Assembly (NCBI RefSeq): GCF_000797445.1
Contig: NZ_JSWF01000036.1
Coordinates: 1 to 59,083, forward strand
Origin: Lacinutrix jangbogonensis
GTDB lineage: Bacteria; Bacteroidota; Bacteroidia; Flavobacteriales; Flavobacteriaceae
Length of the DNA: 59,083 nucleotides
Reading direction: 5' to 3'
Shown here piece after piece: positions 29,277 to 40,300 of this stretch. Position 1 is the first letter of the stretch. The number at the start of each line of letters is the position of its first letter. The translations under genes and the position numbers were made by a program. Under the pieces are notes generated by a model. It was given only the letters and a program-made list of their open reading frames with translations, made no database searches and was not told the DNA's origin.

Positions 29277-29473
29277 AATGATTGATTTTGTGGTTATATT
29301 ATTACGACGACACACCAGTAAAATTGTTACAAATTAGAAGTGAAAAAAATATTTAACAAACTTAAAAACAATAAGTTATACCATTTTAAAGGAATGTTAT
29401 AGAAGGTTATTTTTTAAAAAAAAATAATCAATAAAATAAATTACCTTTAAAAAACTATTAATTAATCTTTAAC

Positions 29474-32400
29474 ATGAAAAACTTTACATCAAACAAAATT
29501 AATTTATTAAAATGTATCTCAATAATAGCCTGCCTATTATTTGTTAGCCAATTACAAGCACAATGTCCTTATTCTAATACCTTTTATGCCGATTTAACTC
29601 CAACAGGAGCAGGTAATATCCAAAACACTACTTGTGCATGGGGTGGAGAATACTATTCAACTTCTGTAGTTTTAGGTCAAACCTATATATTTTCCACCTG
29701 TGATACTAGTACTTTTTTGGGCGTGGATACACAGCTAACACTATACGATGCGAGTGGTACTACTGTTATTGATTATGATGATGATACATGTGCAATACTA
29801 TCTACCATCACTTGGACAGCGACTTTTAATGGAATTGTGCACGTTCTAGTAAACGAGTACAATTGCATATCTGGAACAAGTTGTATTGATCTTAGTGTTA
29901 CATGGGTAGGTCCGGAAATAAACATCGAAGGAAATAATACGTCAATTCCGAATGGAGATGTAACTCCAACGCTAGGTGACGATACAAGCTTTGGTTTAGT
30001 AGCAATTGGTGCAACTGCAACAAACACATTTACTATTCAAAATGAGGGAGCAGGTGACTTATTTTTAAGTGGAGTCCCAAATTTTGTTTCTATCTCGGGA
30101 GATCCTGGATTTACTTTAGTTTCACAGCCAACAGGAATAATCTCACCGGCTAGTTCAACAACATTTCAAGTTCTATTTTCAGCAAACTGCGGTGATCAAG
30201 TTTCTCAAAACGCAACCGTTTCTATAAGTAGTAATGATACAGATAAAAGCCCATACACGTTTACTGTGGAGGCAAATATTACTGGTGTAGATACAGACAG
30301 TGATGGTGCATTTGATCTTTGTGATAACGATGATGATAACGATGGTGTAAATGATGCTTCAGATCCAGATGATACAGATTTTAATATTTGTGGAGATTCC
30401 GATGCTGATGGCTGTGATGATTGTTCTGTAACCAACGATGGTTTCGGAGCGCTTTCTGATTCTGACCCTTCAAATGATGGAGCGGATTCAGATTGCGATG
30501 GTATTTGCGATGCAACAGATCCAACAGATGATGCTTCTGCGGTTCGTGGGAATATGCTGACTTTTGATGGCGCTGATGATTATGTGAGTTTAGGAGATAA
30601 TGGAGAGTTGAATTTTGGAAAAACTGATGACTTTACATTAGAAGCTTGGATAAATACAGCATCAGCTTCAAGTGCAATGCAGATTATCTCCAAATACGAT
30701 AACGATTTCTCCTCAGGTATTGGTTGGGGATTTCAAGTTTCTGGGACATCATTGGCGTTCTATATGACTGGAGGAGGGCTCTTGGATCTAATGGTTTCTG
30801 TACCATCTGGTTTACCTAATGTTAAAGACGGATTATGGCACCATGTAGCTGTTTCTTTTGATGGTTCAAATTCAGTGACAGGATGTACTTTTTATGTTGA
30901 TGGAATTGCCTATGCAGGTATCGATGGTGGAGGCCCTGTGACTAATGTTACAGGTACGGTTACAAATACTGAATCAGCGGCCATTGGAGCTTATAAAGGA
31001 GCTAGTTCTGGTCCTGGAGAATTTTGGAATGGTTCGATGGATGAAATTCGTGTTTGGGATGATATCCGTTCACAAACAGAAATTCGCGAAAATTTACACT
31101 TGTCATTGAGTGGTGGATGTGATCCAAGTTTAGATGGATATTGGAAGTTTAATTCTGATTCTGATTCAGCTACAAATGCTCTTGACTATAGTGGAAATGG
31201 TAATGATGGAGTGCATTTTGGCAGTCCTTTAATTGAATGTTCTCAAGCATCTGTAGGTAATGGTTTAGCTACAAGTCATAACGCAACGGCTACTGCAACG
31301 AATTATAGTAGCGCTTCGCTTCACACAGATCATAACCTTGGAATCTCTTTTGCTACAACAGTACCAGGAGGAGAAATTGTAGTAACATATATTGATGAGT
31401 TACCTGTTAATTTTGCTCCCGCTGGAGCTTTTTTAGAATTCGGAAACGCGCATTGGATTGTTGATAATTATGGACCTACAAATACAAGCCTCGATGCAAG
31501 TTTAGTTTTTAACTATCCTGATGGAGAAGTAACTACTACTATATTAGCGCTGTACAAAATGCACAAAAGAGGTTCGAATGAAATTGGAGCTTGGACAGAA
31601 ACGAATTCCTCAGCGGTTGCTTCAAGTACTGGTGCAGGATTTAACTTTATTGAATTTGATGGCATTAGTGCTTTTAGTATGTTCATACCTTCTTCTAATG
31701 TTTCTCTATTGATGTCAGCAGTTGGGGTATCAGCTCCGGATGCTTCATTTAGTTATGATGCAGCTGCTTATTGTGTAGATGCTTCAGATCCAACTCCTAC
31801 TATTACAGGAACAGCTGGAGGAACATTTACAGCATTACCTTCTGGATTAAATATTAATTCAAGTTCTGGAGCAATTGATGTTTCAGATTCAGCTGCTGCT
31901 ACCTATACAGTTACTTATACAACTACTGGAACGTGTCCAAACTCAAGTGGTGTAAGTGTTACAATCAACGCTTTAGACAATGCTTCATTTAATTATAGTG
32001 CTGCTGCTTATTGTTTAGGTGACTCTGATCCAACTCCTACAATTACAGGATTGGCTGGAGGATCATTCTCAAGCTTACCAGTAGGATTAAATATCAACCT
32101 AACAACGGGATTTATCAATATTGGATTATCAACTCCTCAGGCATATACAGTTACATATACAACAGCAGGAACGTGTCCTAATATATCTAACGTAGCCGTT
32201 ACAATTGGAACACCACCTGCAACACCTATTGTAGTTTCTCCGATAACTGTTTGTCCTGGTGACGACGTTATACTTAGTGCAACTGGATCAGGAACAGGAA
32301 GTTTAATTTTTTATAACAATGTTCCAGCGCCTATAGGAGCCGTTCCAATGCCACCGGCAACTGGTTCATTAAATATTGGTGCTTTGCCTAATGGATCTTA

Positions 32401-35400
32401 TACTTTCGGAGTTACTGAAAGTAACGGAGCATGTCAATCTTTGCCAGCATCAATTATTGTTAATGTTGGAGATCTTAATCCTCCATCAGCTGTTTCCCAA
32501 AACATCACTGCTTTTTTAGAGAATAATGGAACTATTTCAATTACAGCTTCAGATTTAGATGGTGGTTCATCAGATAATTGTGGAACTGTTAATTTTTCAG
32601 CTTCAACTACAAATTTCACTTGTGCAGATTCAGGATCAAACACTGTTACATTAACAGTATCCGACGGCAATGGGAATTCTAGTATTACAACAGCATCTGT
32701 AACAGTTGTTGATACCATTTCACCAGTAGCAGCAACTCAAAACATCACTGCTTATTTAGATGGAGTAGGAACCGTTTCAATTATAGCTTCAGATATAGAT
32801 GGTGGTTCTTCAGACAATTGTGGTATCCAAAATTTATCAGCATCAGGAACTGTATTTACATGTGCAGATGAAGGACCAAACAACGTTACACTTACTGTAA
32901 CCGACATTAATGGAAACAATAATTACAATAATGCAACTTCAGTTGTAACTGTTCGTGATACTATTTCTCCAACAGCAGTTACTCAAAATATCAATGTTTA
33001 TTTAAATGGTGCTGGTACCGTTACTTTTCCAGCTTCAGATTTAGATGGTGGTTCTACAGACGTTTGTGGTATTCAAAATTTTTCAGCTTCTAATACTACT
33101 TTTACATGTGCAGAATTAGGATCAAACGTGGTTACACTTTCAGTAACCGATGTAAATGGAAACACTAACTTCAATAATGCAACTTCATTTGTAACAGTTA
33201 TTGATACTATTTCACCAACAGCAGTTGCTCAAAACATCACTGCTTTTTTAGATATATCTGGTAATGTTTCTATATTAGCTTCAGATTTAGATGGAGGTTC
33301 TACAGACGTTTGTGGTATTCAAAATTTTTCAGCTTCTAATACTACTTTTACATGTGCAGATCTTGGGCCAAACGATGTTACACTTACTGTAACCGACATT
33401 AATGGAAACAATAATTACAATAATGCAACTTCAGTTGTAACTGTAGTAGCATTTGGAGATGCTACTTTTAATTATGCTAATGCTGCTTATTGCGCAAATG
33501 CTTCAGATCCAACACCAACAATTACAGGAACAACTGGAGGAACATTTACAGCATCGCCTGCTGGTTTAATTATTAATGGAACTTCTGGAGAAATTGATGC
33601 ATCTGCTTCAGCTGCTAATACTTATACAATAACTTATACAACTACAGGAACCTGCCCAAATAGTTCAGATGTTTCAGTAACAATTAACGCATCAACTACC
33701 GTAACTTTTACGGCCTTAGCAGATATTGCTCTAGACGCAGGAGTGCAAACAGGAATTAGTGGAGGTGGAATGCCTATAGGAGGAATCTATTCAGGACCTG
33801 GAGTAACAGATAATGCTGATGGCATGACCTACGATTTTGATCCAGCAGCAGCTGGAGCTGGGACACATACGCTTACTTATACAGTTACAGTGAGTGGATG
33901 CTCTGATAGTGCAACAGATACTGTAGAGGTTTTTGCATTAGAATCTATAGCTATTACAGAATGGATCTCTAACCCGAATGGTACGACTGAAAGCACAGGC
34001 GAATGGATTGAGCTCTACAACTATGGAGCGATACCAATTGATATTCAAAATTGGAGAGTTAAAGATGAGGATACTAACAACTCTATAATTACCAATACAA
34101 GTTTTGTTGTGCCAGCAGGTGGTTTTGTCATTCTTGTAAGGAATAAAACTCAGATCGAATCAAAATGGTTTGAAGGTTGCGCTATAGATAATGTATTACA
34201 AACAAGTTTTGGTCTTGCAAATGGTTCTGATGAAATTATCATTGAAAATGCAGCTGGAAATATAGTTTGGTCTGTAGCTTATAAAAATGATGATACAAGT
34301 GGTAGAGCAACTCATTATACAGAAGCACCTAATTTTACAAATCGTTTTTGGGGTTCAAAAGCATCAACAGGCGTAGACCGATCAGGAAATGATCCTGCAA
34401 CCAGCACTTTAGGTTATGAAAAGCATAACGTTACAGCAAATCCATTAGCTGTAACGTCTACAACTGGAGATATTGGTAGCCCTTTAAATGGAACACAAAC
34501 TACCATAATAAATCAAACTGTAAGTGTATCTCCAACTTCTGGAGCTTGTTCTGTAGATGCTGTAGTTTCTATTGCATCTTCTCAAATTGGAGTTGACTAT
34601 GTCTTGAGAGATAACCTTGATGATAGTACAATTGAAGGACCAATTGCTGGAACAGGATCTCAAATTGATTTTACAAGTGAAACCTTAACGGCAAGCAAAA
34701 CATACAATGTTTTTGCAAGTGCTACTGGTACGTGTTCAATTGAAATGAGCGATACTGCATCGGTCACTTTAACAGCGACTATTGACGATGCTTCATTTAC
34801 CTTTCCTTCCGCAGCTAGTCAATGTGACCAAGATCAAACACCAAATATAACGGGTTTAGCTGGTGGAACATTCTCTTCAACATCAGGATTGATTATTAAT
34901 ACTTTAACTGGAGAAGTCGATAATAGTGCATCAACAGCTGGAGCTTATACTATTACTTATTCGCTTTCTGGACCTTGTCCTAATTCAAGTAGTGTTAATT
35001 TTACTGTTGTACCATTGTTTGATGCTTCATTTACATATGATAGTTCTACTTATTGTTTAGACACTACAGACCCAACACCAACAATTACGGGTATAGCTGG
35101 TGGAGTATTCTCTTCAACACCAGGATTAATTATCACTACTTCAACTGGAGAAATTGATGTTAGCAATTCTACACCAGGAATTTATACAGTTTCCTATGGC
35201 GGATTTTGCTATAATACAGAAAACACTAGTGTTACTATTAATGCACCAGACGATGCTTCTTTTAATTATTCAGCAGCAGCTTATTGTCAAAGTGATTTAG
35301 ATCCAACGCCAACAATTACAGGTTTAGCAGGCGGAACATTTACAAGTACAGCTGGATTGACTATTAATGCAAGTACCGGAATAATAGATGTTTCCGCATC

Positions 35401-37144
35401 AACGCCAGGAACGTATTCAGTAACTTATACTACAACTGGTTCATGTCCAAACACTTCAAATGTTGTTGTAACAGTTAATAGCTTAGACGATGCTTCTTTT
35501 AATTATTCAGCAGCAGCTTATTGTCAAAGTGATTTAGATCCAACGCCAACAATTACAGGTTTAGCAGGCGGGACATTTACAAATACAGCTGGATTGACAC
35601 TTAATGTAAGTACCGGAGCAATAGATGTTTCTGCATCAACACCAGGAACGTATTCAGTAACTTATACTTCAACTGGTTCATGTCCAAACACTTCAAATGT
35701 TGTTGTAACAGTTAATAGTTTAGACGATGCTAGTTTTGCTATTGCAGATTTCTGCGAATCCTCAACAAATACAATTTCTGGAATTGCAACTCCTGGTGGA
35801 GTATTTTCAATCTTTAATCAAACAGGATCTGGCTTAGCTATTATTAATAATGGAACAGGAATCTTATCTAACTTTGTAGCGGGCGATCAAATTACCATTA
35901 TGTATACAACGCCTTCGGTTGGTTGTGCAAACGCGAGTACTCAAGTTGTAAATGTTACACCTTCAGACGACGCTAGTTTTACTAGTGCAGATTTCTGCGA
36001 ATCCTCAACAAATACAATTTCTGGAATTGCAACTCCTGGTGGAGTATTTTCAATCTTTAATCAAACAGGATCTGGCTTAGCTATTATTAATAATGGAACA
36101 GGAATCCTATCTAACTTTGTAGCTGGCGATCAAATTACTATTGAGTATACAACGCCTTCAGGTCCTTGTGCTAACACGAGTACTCAAGTTGTAAATGTTT
36201 TAGCTTTAAACGATGCTTCATTTAATTATAGCGCGACTTCTTATTGCATAAACGATTCAAATCCTACACCAAGCATTACAGGTTTAGCAGGAGGACTATT
36301 CGCAAATACACCAGCAGGTTTAGTTATTAATCCAACTTCAGGAGAAATTGATGTAACAACATCAGCAAATGGTGTCTATAGCGTTACCTATACAACTTCT
36401 GGATCATGTCCAAACAGTTCAAGTGTTAGTGTAGTAATCGATGAATGTGCACCGGATAATGATTTATGTTCAAGTGCAACACCGCTAAGTTTAGGCATCA
36501 CTTTATCTGGAGAAAGCACAGCAGGAGCAACAGATGATTCTATAGGCGCAACAGACGATACAAGTTGTGAACCTTCTACCTTTAAATCAGATGTTTGGTA
36601 CACTTTCCAAGCACCGCTTACAGGATTAGCAACTGTAACAACTGTTATTTCTGGGAGTTCTACTCAAGCAAATGTAGCAGTCTATTCTTCAACAAATTGT
36701 AGTCAGTTAGATGTAGATCTTGTTGGTTGTTCTACAGGTAATGGTGGTGAAACTGTTAATTTAACAGGTTTAACGCCTAACGCGACTTATTATATAAGAG
36801 TTTGGAGTGATGGTGTTGCTGTCATTAGAAACGCTCAATTTGTAGAAGGTACTTTTAATATTACTGTTACAGAAACAACATTATCAACAACAGACTTTGA
36901 TGCTATTGGCTTTACATATTTCCCTAACCCGATAGGTTCAACTTTAACACTTAAATCTGAAGCTACTATATCTCAAATTAAAGTATTAAATATGTTAGGA
37001 CAAGTCGTATTAAGAGAAACACCAAATGCAACAACTAAACAATTAGACTTATCTAATTTACAATCTGGCGCTTATTTTGTTGAAGTTTCAATGCAAAGCA
37101 CAAATGGTAATAGAACAAAAACAATACGTGTTTTAAAAGAATAA
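29474..37144 (+). CDS. Giant multidomain T9SS-secreted surface protein (2556 aa)
   Basis: The signal peptide covers ~residues 1-30. Domains in order: a choice-of-anchor D-like Ig domain (~150-270); an Asp-rich thrombospondin type 3-like calcium region (~272-355); a LamG domain (~356-537, FTLEAWINT, GLWHHVAVSFDG); repeat units DASFNYSAAAYC; four HYR-like repeats (~1000-1325, ITASDLDGGSSDNCG); a lamin-tail domain (~1490-1620, ITEWISNPNG, GEWIELYN); more DASF units; two ADFCESSTNTISGI units; a PPC-like domain; and a type A T9SS sorting domain (YFPNPIGSTLTLKS to TIRVLKE). It is probably a cell-surface adhesin or gliding-related protein. Internal DNA repeats make it prone to recombination. Confidence 0.88.
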   Translation: MKNFTSNKINLLKCISIIACLLFVSQLQAQCPYSNTFYADLTPTGAGNIQNTTCAWGGEYYSTSVVLGQTYIFSTCDTSTFLGVDTQLTLYDASGTTVIDYDDDTCAILSTITWTATFNGIVHVLVNEYNCISGTSCIDLSVTWVGPEINIEGNNTSIPNGDVTPTLGDDTSFGLVAIGATATNTFTIQNEGAGDLFLSGVPNFVSISGDPGFTLVSQPTGIISPASSTTFQVLFSANCGDQVSQNATVSISSNDTDKSPYTFTVEANITGVDTDSDGAFDLCDNDDDNDGVNDASDPDDTDFNICGDSDADGCDDCSVTNDGFGALSDSDPSNDGADSDCDGICDATDPTDDASAVRGNMLTFDGADDYVSLGDNGELNFGKTDDFTLEAWINTASASSAMQIISKYDNDFSSGIGWGFQVSGTSLAFYMTGGGLLDLMVSVPSGLPNVKDGLWHHVAVSFDGSNSVTGCTFYVDGIAYAGIDGGGPVTNVTGTVTNTESAAIGAYKGASSGPGEFWNGSMDEIRVWDDIRSQTEIRENLHLSLSGGCDPSLDGYWKFNSDSDSATNALDYSGNGNDGVHFGSPLIECSQASVGNGLATSHNATATATNYSSASLHTDHNLGISFATTVPGGEIVVTYIDELPVNFAPAGAFLEFGNAHWIVDNYGPTNTSLDASLVFNYPDGEVTTTILALYKMHKRGSNEIGAWTETNSSAVASSTGAGFNFIEFDGISAFSMFIPSSNVSLLMSAVGVSAPDASFSYDAAAYCVDASDPTPTITGTAGGTFTALPSGLNINSSSGAIDVSDSAAATYTVTYTTTGTCPNSSGVSVTINALDNASFNYSAAAYCLGDSDPTPTITGLAGGSFSSLPVGLNINLTTGFINIGLSTPQAYTVTYTTAGTCPNISNVAVTIGTPPATPIVVSPITVCPGDDVILSATGSGTGSLIFYNNVPAPIGAVPMPPATGSLNIGALPNGSYTFGVTESNGACQSLPASIIVNVGDLNPPSAVSQNITAFLENNGTISITASDLDGGSSDNCGTVNFSASTTNFTCADSGSNTVTLTVSDGNGNSSITTASVTVVDTISPVAATQNITAYLDGVGTVSIIASDIDGGSSDNCGIQNLSASGTVFTCADEGPNNVTLTVTDINGNNNYNNATSVVTVRDTISPTAVTQNINVYLNGAGTVTFPASDLDGGSTDVCGIQNFSASNTTFTCAELGSNVVTLSVTDVNGNTNFNNATSFVTVIDTISPTAVAQNITAFLDISGNVSILASDLDGGSTDVCGIQNFSASNTTFTCADLGPNDVTLTVTDINGNNNYNNATSVVTVVAFGDATFNYANAAYCANASDPTPTITGTTGGTFTASPAGLIINGTSGEIDASASAANTYTITYTTTGTCPNSSDVSVTINASTTVTFTALADIALDAGVQTGISGGGMPIGGIYSGPGVTDNADGMTYDFDPAAAGAGTHTLTYTVTVSGCSDSATDTVEVFALESIAITEWISNPNGTTESTGEWIELYNYGAIPIDIQNWRVKDEDTNNSIITNTSFVVPAGGFVILVRNKTQIESKWFEGCAIDNVLQTSFGLANGSDEIIIENAAGNIVWSVAYKNDDTSGRATHYTEAPNFTNRFWGSKASTGVDRSGNDPATSTLGYEKHNVTANPLAVTSTTGDIGSPLNGTQTTIINQTVSVSPTSGACSVDAVVSIASSQIGVDYVLRDNLDDSTIEGPIAGTGSQIDFTSETLTASKTYNVFASATGTCSIEMSDTASVTLTATIDDASFTFPSAASQCDQDQTPNITGLAGGTFSSTSGLIINTLTGEVDNSASTAGAYTITYSLSGPCPNSSSVNFTVVPLFDASFTYDSSTYCLDTTDPTPTITGIAGGVFSSTPGLIITTSTGEIDVSNSTPGIYTVSYGGFCYNTENTSVTINAPDDASFNYSAAAYCQSDLDPTPTITGLAGGTFTSTAGLTINASTGIIDVSASTPGTYSVTYTTTGSCPNTSNVVVTVNSLDDASFNYSAAAYCQSDLDPTPTITGLAGGTFTNTAGLTLNVSTGAIDVSASTPGTYSVTYTSTGSCPNTSNVVVTVNSLDDASFAIADFCESSTNTISGIATPGGVFSIFNQTGSGLAIINNGTGILSNFVAGDQITIMYTTPSVGCANASTQVVNVTPSDDASFTSADFCESSTNTISGIATPGGVFSIFNQTGSGLAIINNGTGILSNFVAGDQITIEYTTPSGPCANTSTQVVNVLALNDASFNYSATSYCINDSNPTPSITGLAGGLFANTPAGLVINPTSGEIDVTTSANGVYSVTYTTSGSCPNSSSVSVVIDECAPDNDLCSSATPLSLGITLSGESTAGATDDSIGATDDTSCEPSTFKSDVWYTFQAPLTGLATVTTVISGSSTQANVAVYSSTNCSQLDVDLVGCSTGNGGETVNLTGLTPNATYYIRVWSDGVAVIRNAQFVEGTFNITVTETTLSTTDFDAIGFTYFPNPIGSTLTLKSEATISQIKVLNMLGQVVLRETPNATTKQLDLSNLQSGAYFVEVSMQSTNGNRTKTIRVLKE
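31785..31999 (+). repeat. 215-bp block identical to one in the second giant gene
   Basis: This block matches 38843-39057 base for base over 215 bp, while flanking repeat units in the same genes have diverged. It encodes most of one ~80-residue DASF unit. This points to recent gene conversion or unit transfer between the two genes. Confidence 0.85.
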
Positions 37145-37165
37145 AACTACGTATTAAATAAACTT

Positions 37166-37204
37166 AAAAAGGGCTTCTATAATTATAGAAGCCCTTTTTT
37201 TTTA
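37166..37204 (+). terminator. Intrinsic terminator after the first giant gene
   Basis: AAAAAGGGCTTCTATAATT pairs with its mirror ATAGAAGCCCTTTTT, followed by a T tract. Its twin lies after the second giant gene (41341-41379). Confidence 0.85.
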
Positions 37205-37389
37205 TATCTTAATCTGTCTCTCAATCTGTTGGTTTAAAGAAATATAGTATTCTTTATTATTATTAATTTAATTGATCATTTATATAAATCGCAAATAGCT
37301 AGTATGTAGACTTGATAATTTCTCTTTAAATAATTATTCAACAAAAAGTATTATCTTCGAAAAACCTATTAATTTAATATTTTTATATC

Positions 37390-40300
37390 ATGAAGAAAAT
37401 TACTTTTCTACTTACTTTCTTATTTATCACACTTTTTAATTTTCAATCTTTTTCTCAAAACTTAGAAACTTTTGAAACTGAAACTGATGAATCAACTACG
37501 TTTACCGATAATGCTGTCACTTTTTCACTTACATCTTCTTATGGTACTGTTGGTACTGTAGTTAGAGTCGAAAAATATACAGGTGATTTTGGATGGAATG
37601 GTAATACTAATTCAGCTGATAAAGCATTTATTGAAAATTCTGAATATTATACTACCCCAAATGGGCTTAGAAAGGAAAACAATGCTGGAATGTCTATTGC
37701 AATTTCTTCAGTTAGCACGTTCTCAGTATCAGAATTATTCATATTTGTAGCAGATGTTCAGGCCGCCTTTGCTGCTCTTAAAAATCCTTCTGGCGAATCT
37801 GTTACGTTTTCTGGAAAGTTAAATGGGGTTCAGCAGTATACATTTTCTATAACTAGTTTTTCTAACGTTGAGACATTTTCTCCCAACAATGGATTCACTA
37901 AAGTAGATTTTTCTACTCAATCTTCAGACTTTTCTGGAATTGCTATTGATGAACTTGTTGTAACATCAACCAACGAGGCCGATTTTTTAGCGATAGATTC
38001 TTTTGAATGGGATGTTGCAGTGGTAACTCCAACGTGTACAGATCCAGATGTTCCAACAGCAATATCTGCAACACCAAGTACAATATGTTCAGGCTCAACG
38101 TCTACTTTAACATGGACAGGAGCACTAAACGATGCTTCATTATGGCATATATATACAGGATCTTGTGGTGGAACTCAAGTTGGGACTTCTGCAACAAACA
38201 CTTTTACAACAGCAACCTTAACTGGTAATACTACTTTTTATATTCGTGGAGAAGATGGAGTAGGTTGTGTAGATGAAGCTTCAGGATTATGTGGAGCAGT
38301 TAACGTAACTGTTAACCCTTTAGAAGATGCATCATTTAACTACAGTGCTGCTACCTATTGTACAGGTGACACACCAATTCCATCGATTTCTGGTTTACAA
38401 GGAGGAACTTTCACTACAACTTTTGGATTAATTGTCAACGCTTCAACTGGAACAATTGATGTTTCGGCATCAGCTCCGGGAACATATACTGTTACTTACT
38501 CTACTTCTGGACCTTGTCCAAACAGTTCAGACGTAATTGTTACAGTTAATTCAAGCGATAACGCTTTCTTCAATTATACAGCTCCAGCTTATTGTGTAGA
38601 CGCAACTGATCCAACACCGATGATTGGTGGTTTAATTGGAGGGACTTTCTCTTCAGGAGCTGGATTGTCAATTAACGCTTCAACTGGAGCAATTGATGTT
38701 TCTTCATCAACGCCTGGAATTTATGGCGTTACGTATACAACTACTGGAGCATGCCCAAATACTTGGATTGTAAATGTTACAATTAACGCATTGGATGATG
38801 CTTCGTTCAATTATGGTTTGCTTAATTACTGTATGACTGGAACAGATCCAACTCCTACTATTACAGGAACAGCTGGAGGAACATTTACAGCATTACCTTC
38901 TGGATTAAATATTAATTCAAGTTCTGGAGCAATTGATGTTTCAGATTCAGCTGCTGCTACCTATACAGTTACTTATACAACTACTGGAACGTGTCCAAAC
39001 TCAAGTGGTGTAAGTGTTACAATCAACGCTTTAGACAATGCTTCATTTAATTATAGTACAGCTGCTTATTGTTCAGCAGATACAGATCCAACACCAACCA
39101 TTACTGGTTTAGCTGGTGGAACGTTTACTTCTTTTTCATCTGCACCAGGAGGATTATCTATTACTTCAGGTACTGGAGCCATAGATATTTCAACTTCAGC
39201 ACCAGGAACGTATACAGTAACTTATACTACAATTGGAGCCTGTCCAAACAGTTCAAGTGTTTCAGTAACAGTTAATGCTTTAGACGATGCATCATTTAAT
39301 TATAGTACAGCTGCTTATTGTTCAGCAGATACAGATCCAACACCAACCATTACTGGTTTAGCTGGTGGAACGTTTACTTCTTTTTCATCTGCACCAGGAG
39401 GATTATCTATTACTTCAGGTTCTGGAGCAATTGATGTTTCAACTTCAGCACCAGGAACTTATACAGTAACTTATACTACAATTGGAGCCTGTCCAAACAG
39501 TTCAAGTGTTTCAGTAACCGTTAATGCTTTAGACGATGCATCATTTAGTTTTGATGCACCAGCGTATTGTCAAGATGCTGCAGATCCAACTCCAACAATT
39601 ACTGGTTTACCTGCTGGTTCTTTTTCATCTGCACCAGGAGGATTATCTATTACTTCAGGTACTGGAGCCATAGATGTTTCAACTTCAGCACCAGGTACGT
39701 ATACAGTAACGTATACAACTGCTGGAGCTTGTCCTAACAGTTCAAATGTTAATGTAACCGTTAATGCTTTAGACGATGCTTCATTTAGTTTTGATGCACC
39801 AGCGTATTGTCAAGATGATGCAGATCCAACTCCAACAATTACTGGTTTACCTGCTGGTTCTTTTTCATCTGCACCAGGAGGATTATCTATTACTTCAGGT
39901 ACTGGAGCCATAGATGTTTCAACTTCAGCACCAGGTACGTATACAGTAACGTATACAACTGCTGGAGCTTGTCCTAACAGTTCAAATGTTAATGTAACCG
40001 TTAATGCTTTAGACGATGCTTCATTTCTTTATAGTGCACCAACATATTGCACAGATATTATTGTTACCTCACCAATGGTTATAGGATTGGCAGGTGGAAC
40101 ATTTACAAGTACAATGGGATTAATAATTGATCCAAATACTGGAGAAATTAGCGTTTCAGATTCAATACCAGACACCTATACAGTAACGTATACAACATCT
40201 GGAACTTGCCCTAATAGTTCAAGTGTTTCTGTAACAATAGAGGATTGCGCTCCTATTAATGATGAATGTACAGGTGCAATAGCAATAGCTTGTGGAGGAA

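Larger units (their letters stand above)
28627..29400. repeat. Tandem duplication of a small gene with its upstream region
   Basis: The units at about 28627-28985 and 29022-29380 match through the coding region and through a shared upstream stretch (GTGGTTATA, AAATTGTTACAAATTAGAAG, ATTTAACAAACTTAAAAACAA). Coding differences are few and mostly conservative, so both copies are probably under selection. Confidence 0.65.

Noticed and set aside
38322-40250. Regular repeats that might suggest a CRISPR array
   Set aside because: The ~240-bp units lie in one open frame and encode DASF-type protein repeats; there are no short direct repeats with unique spacers.
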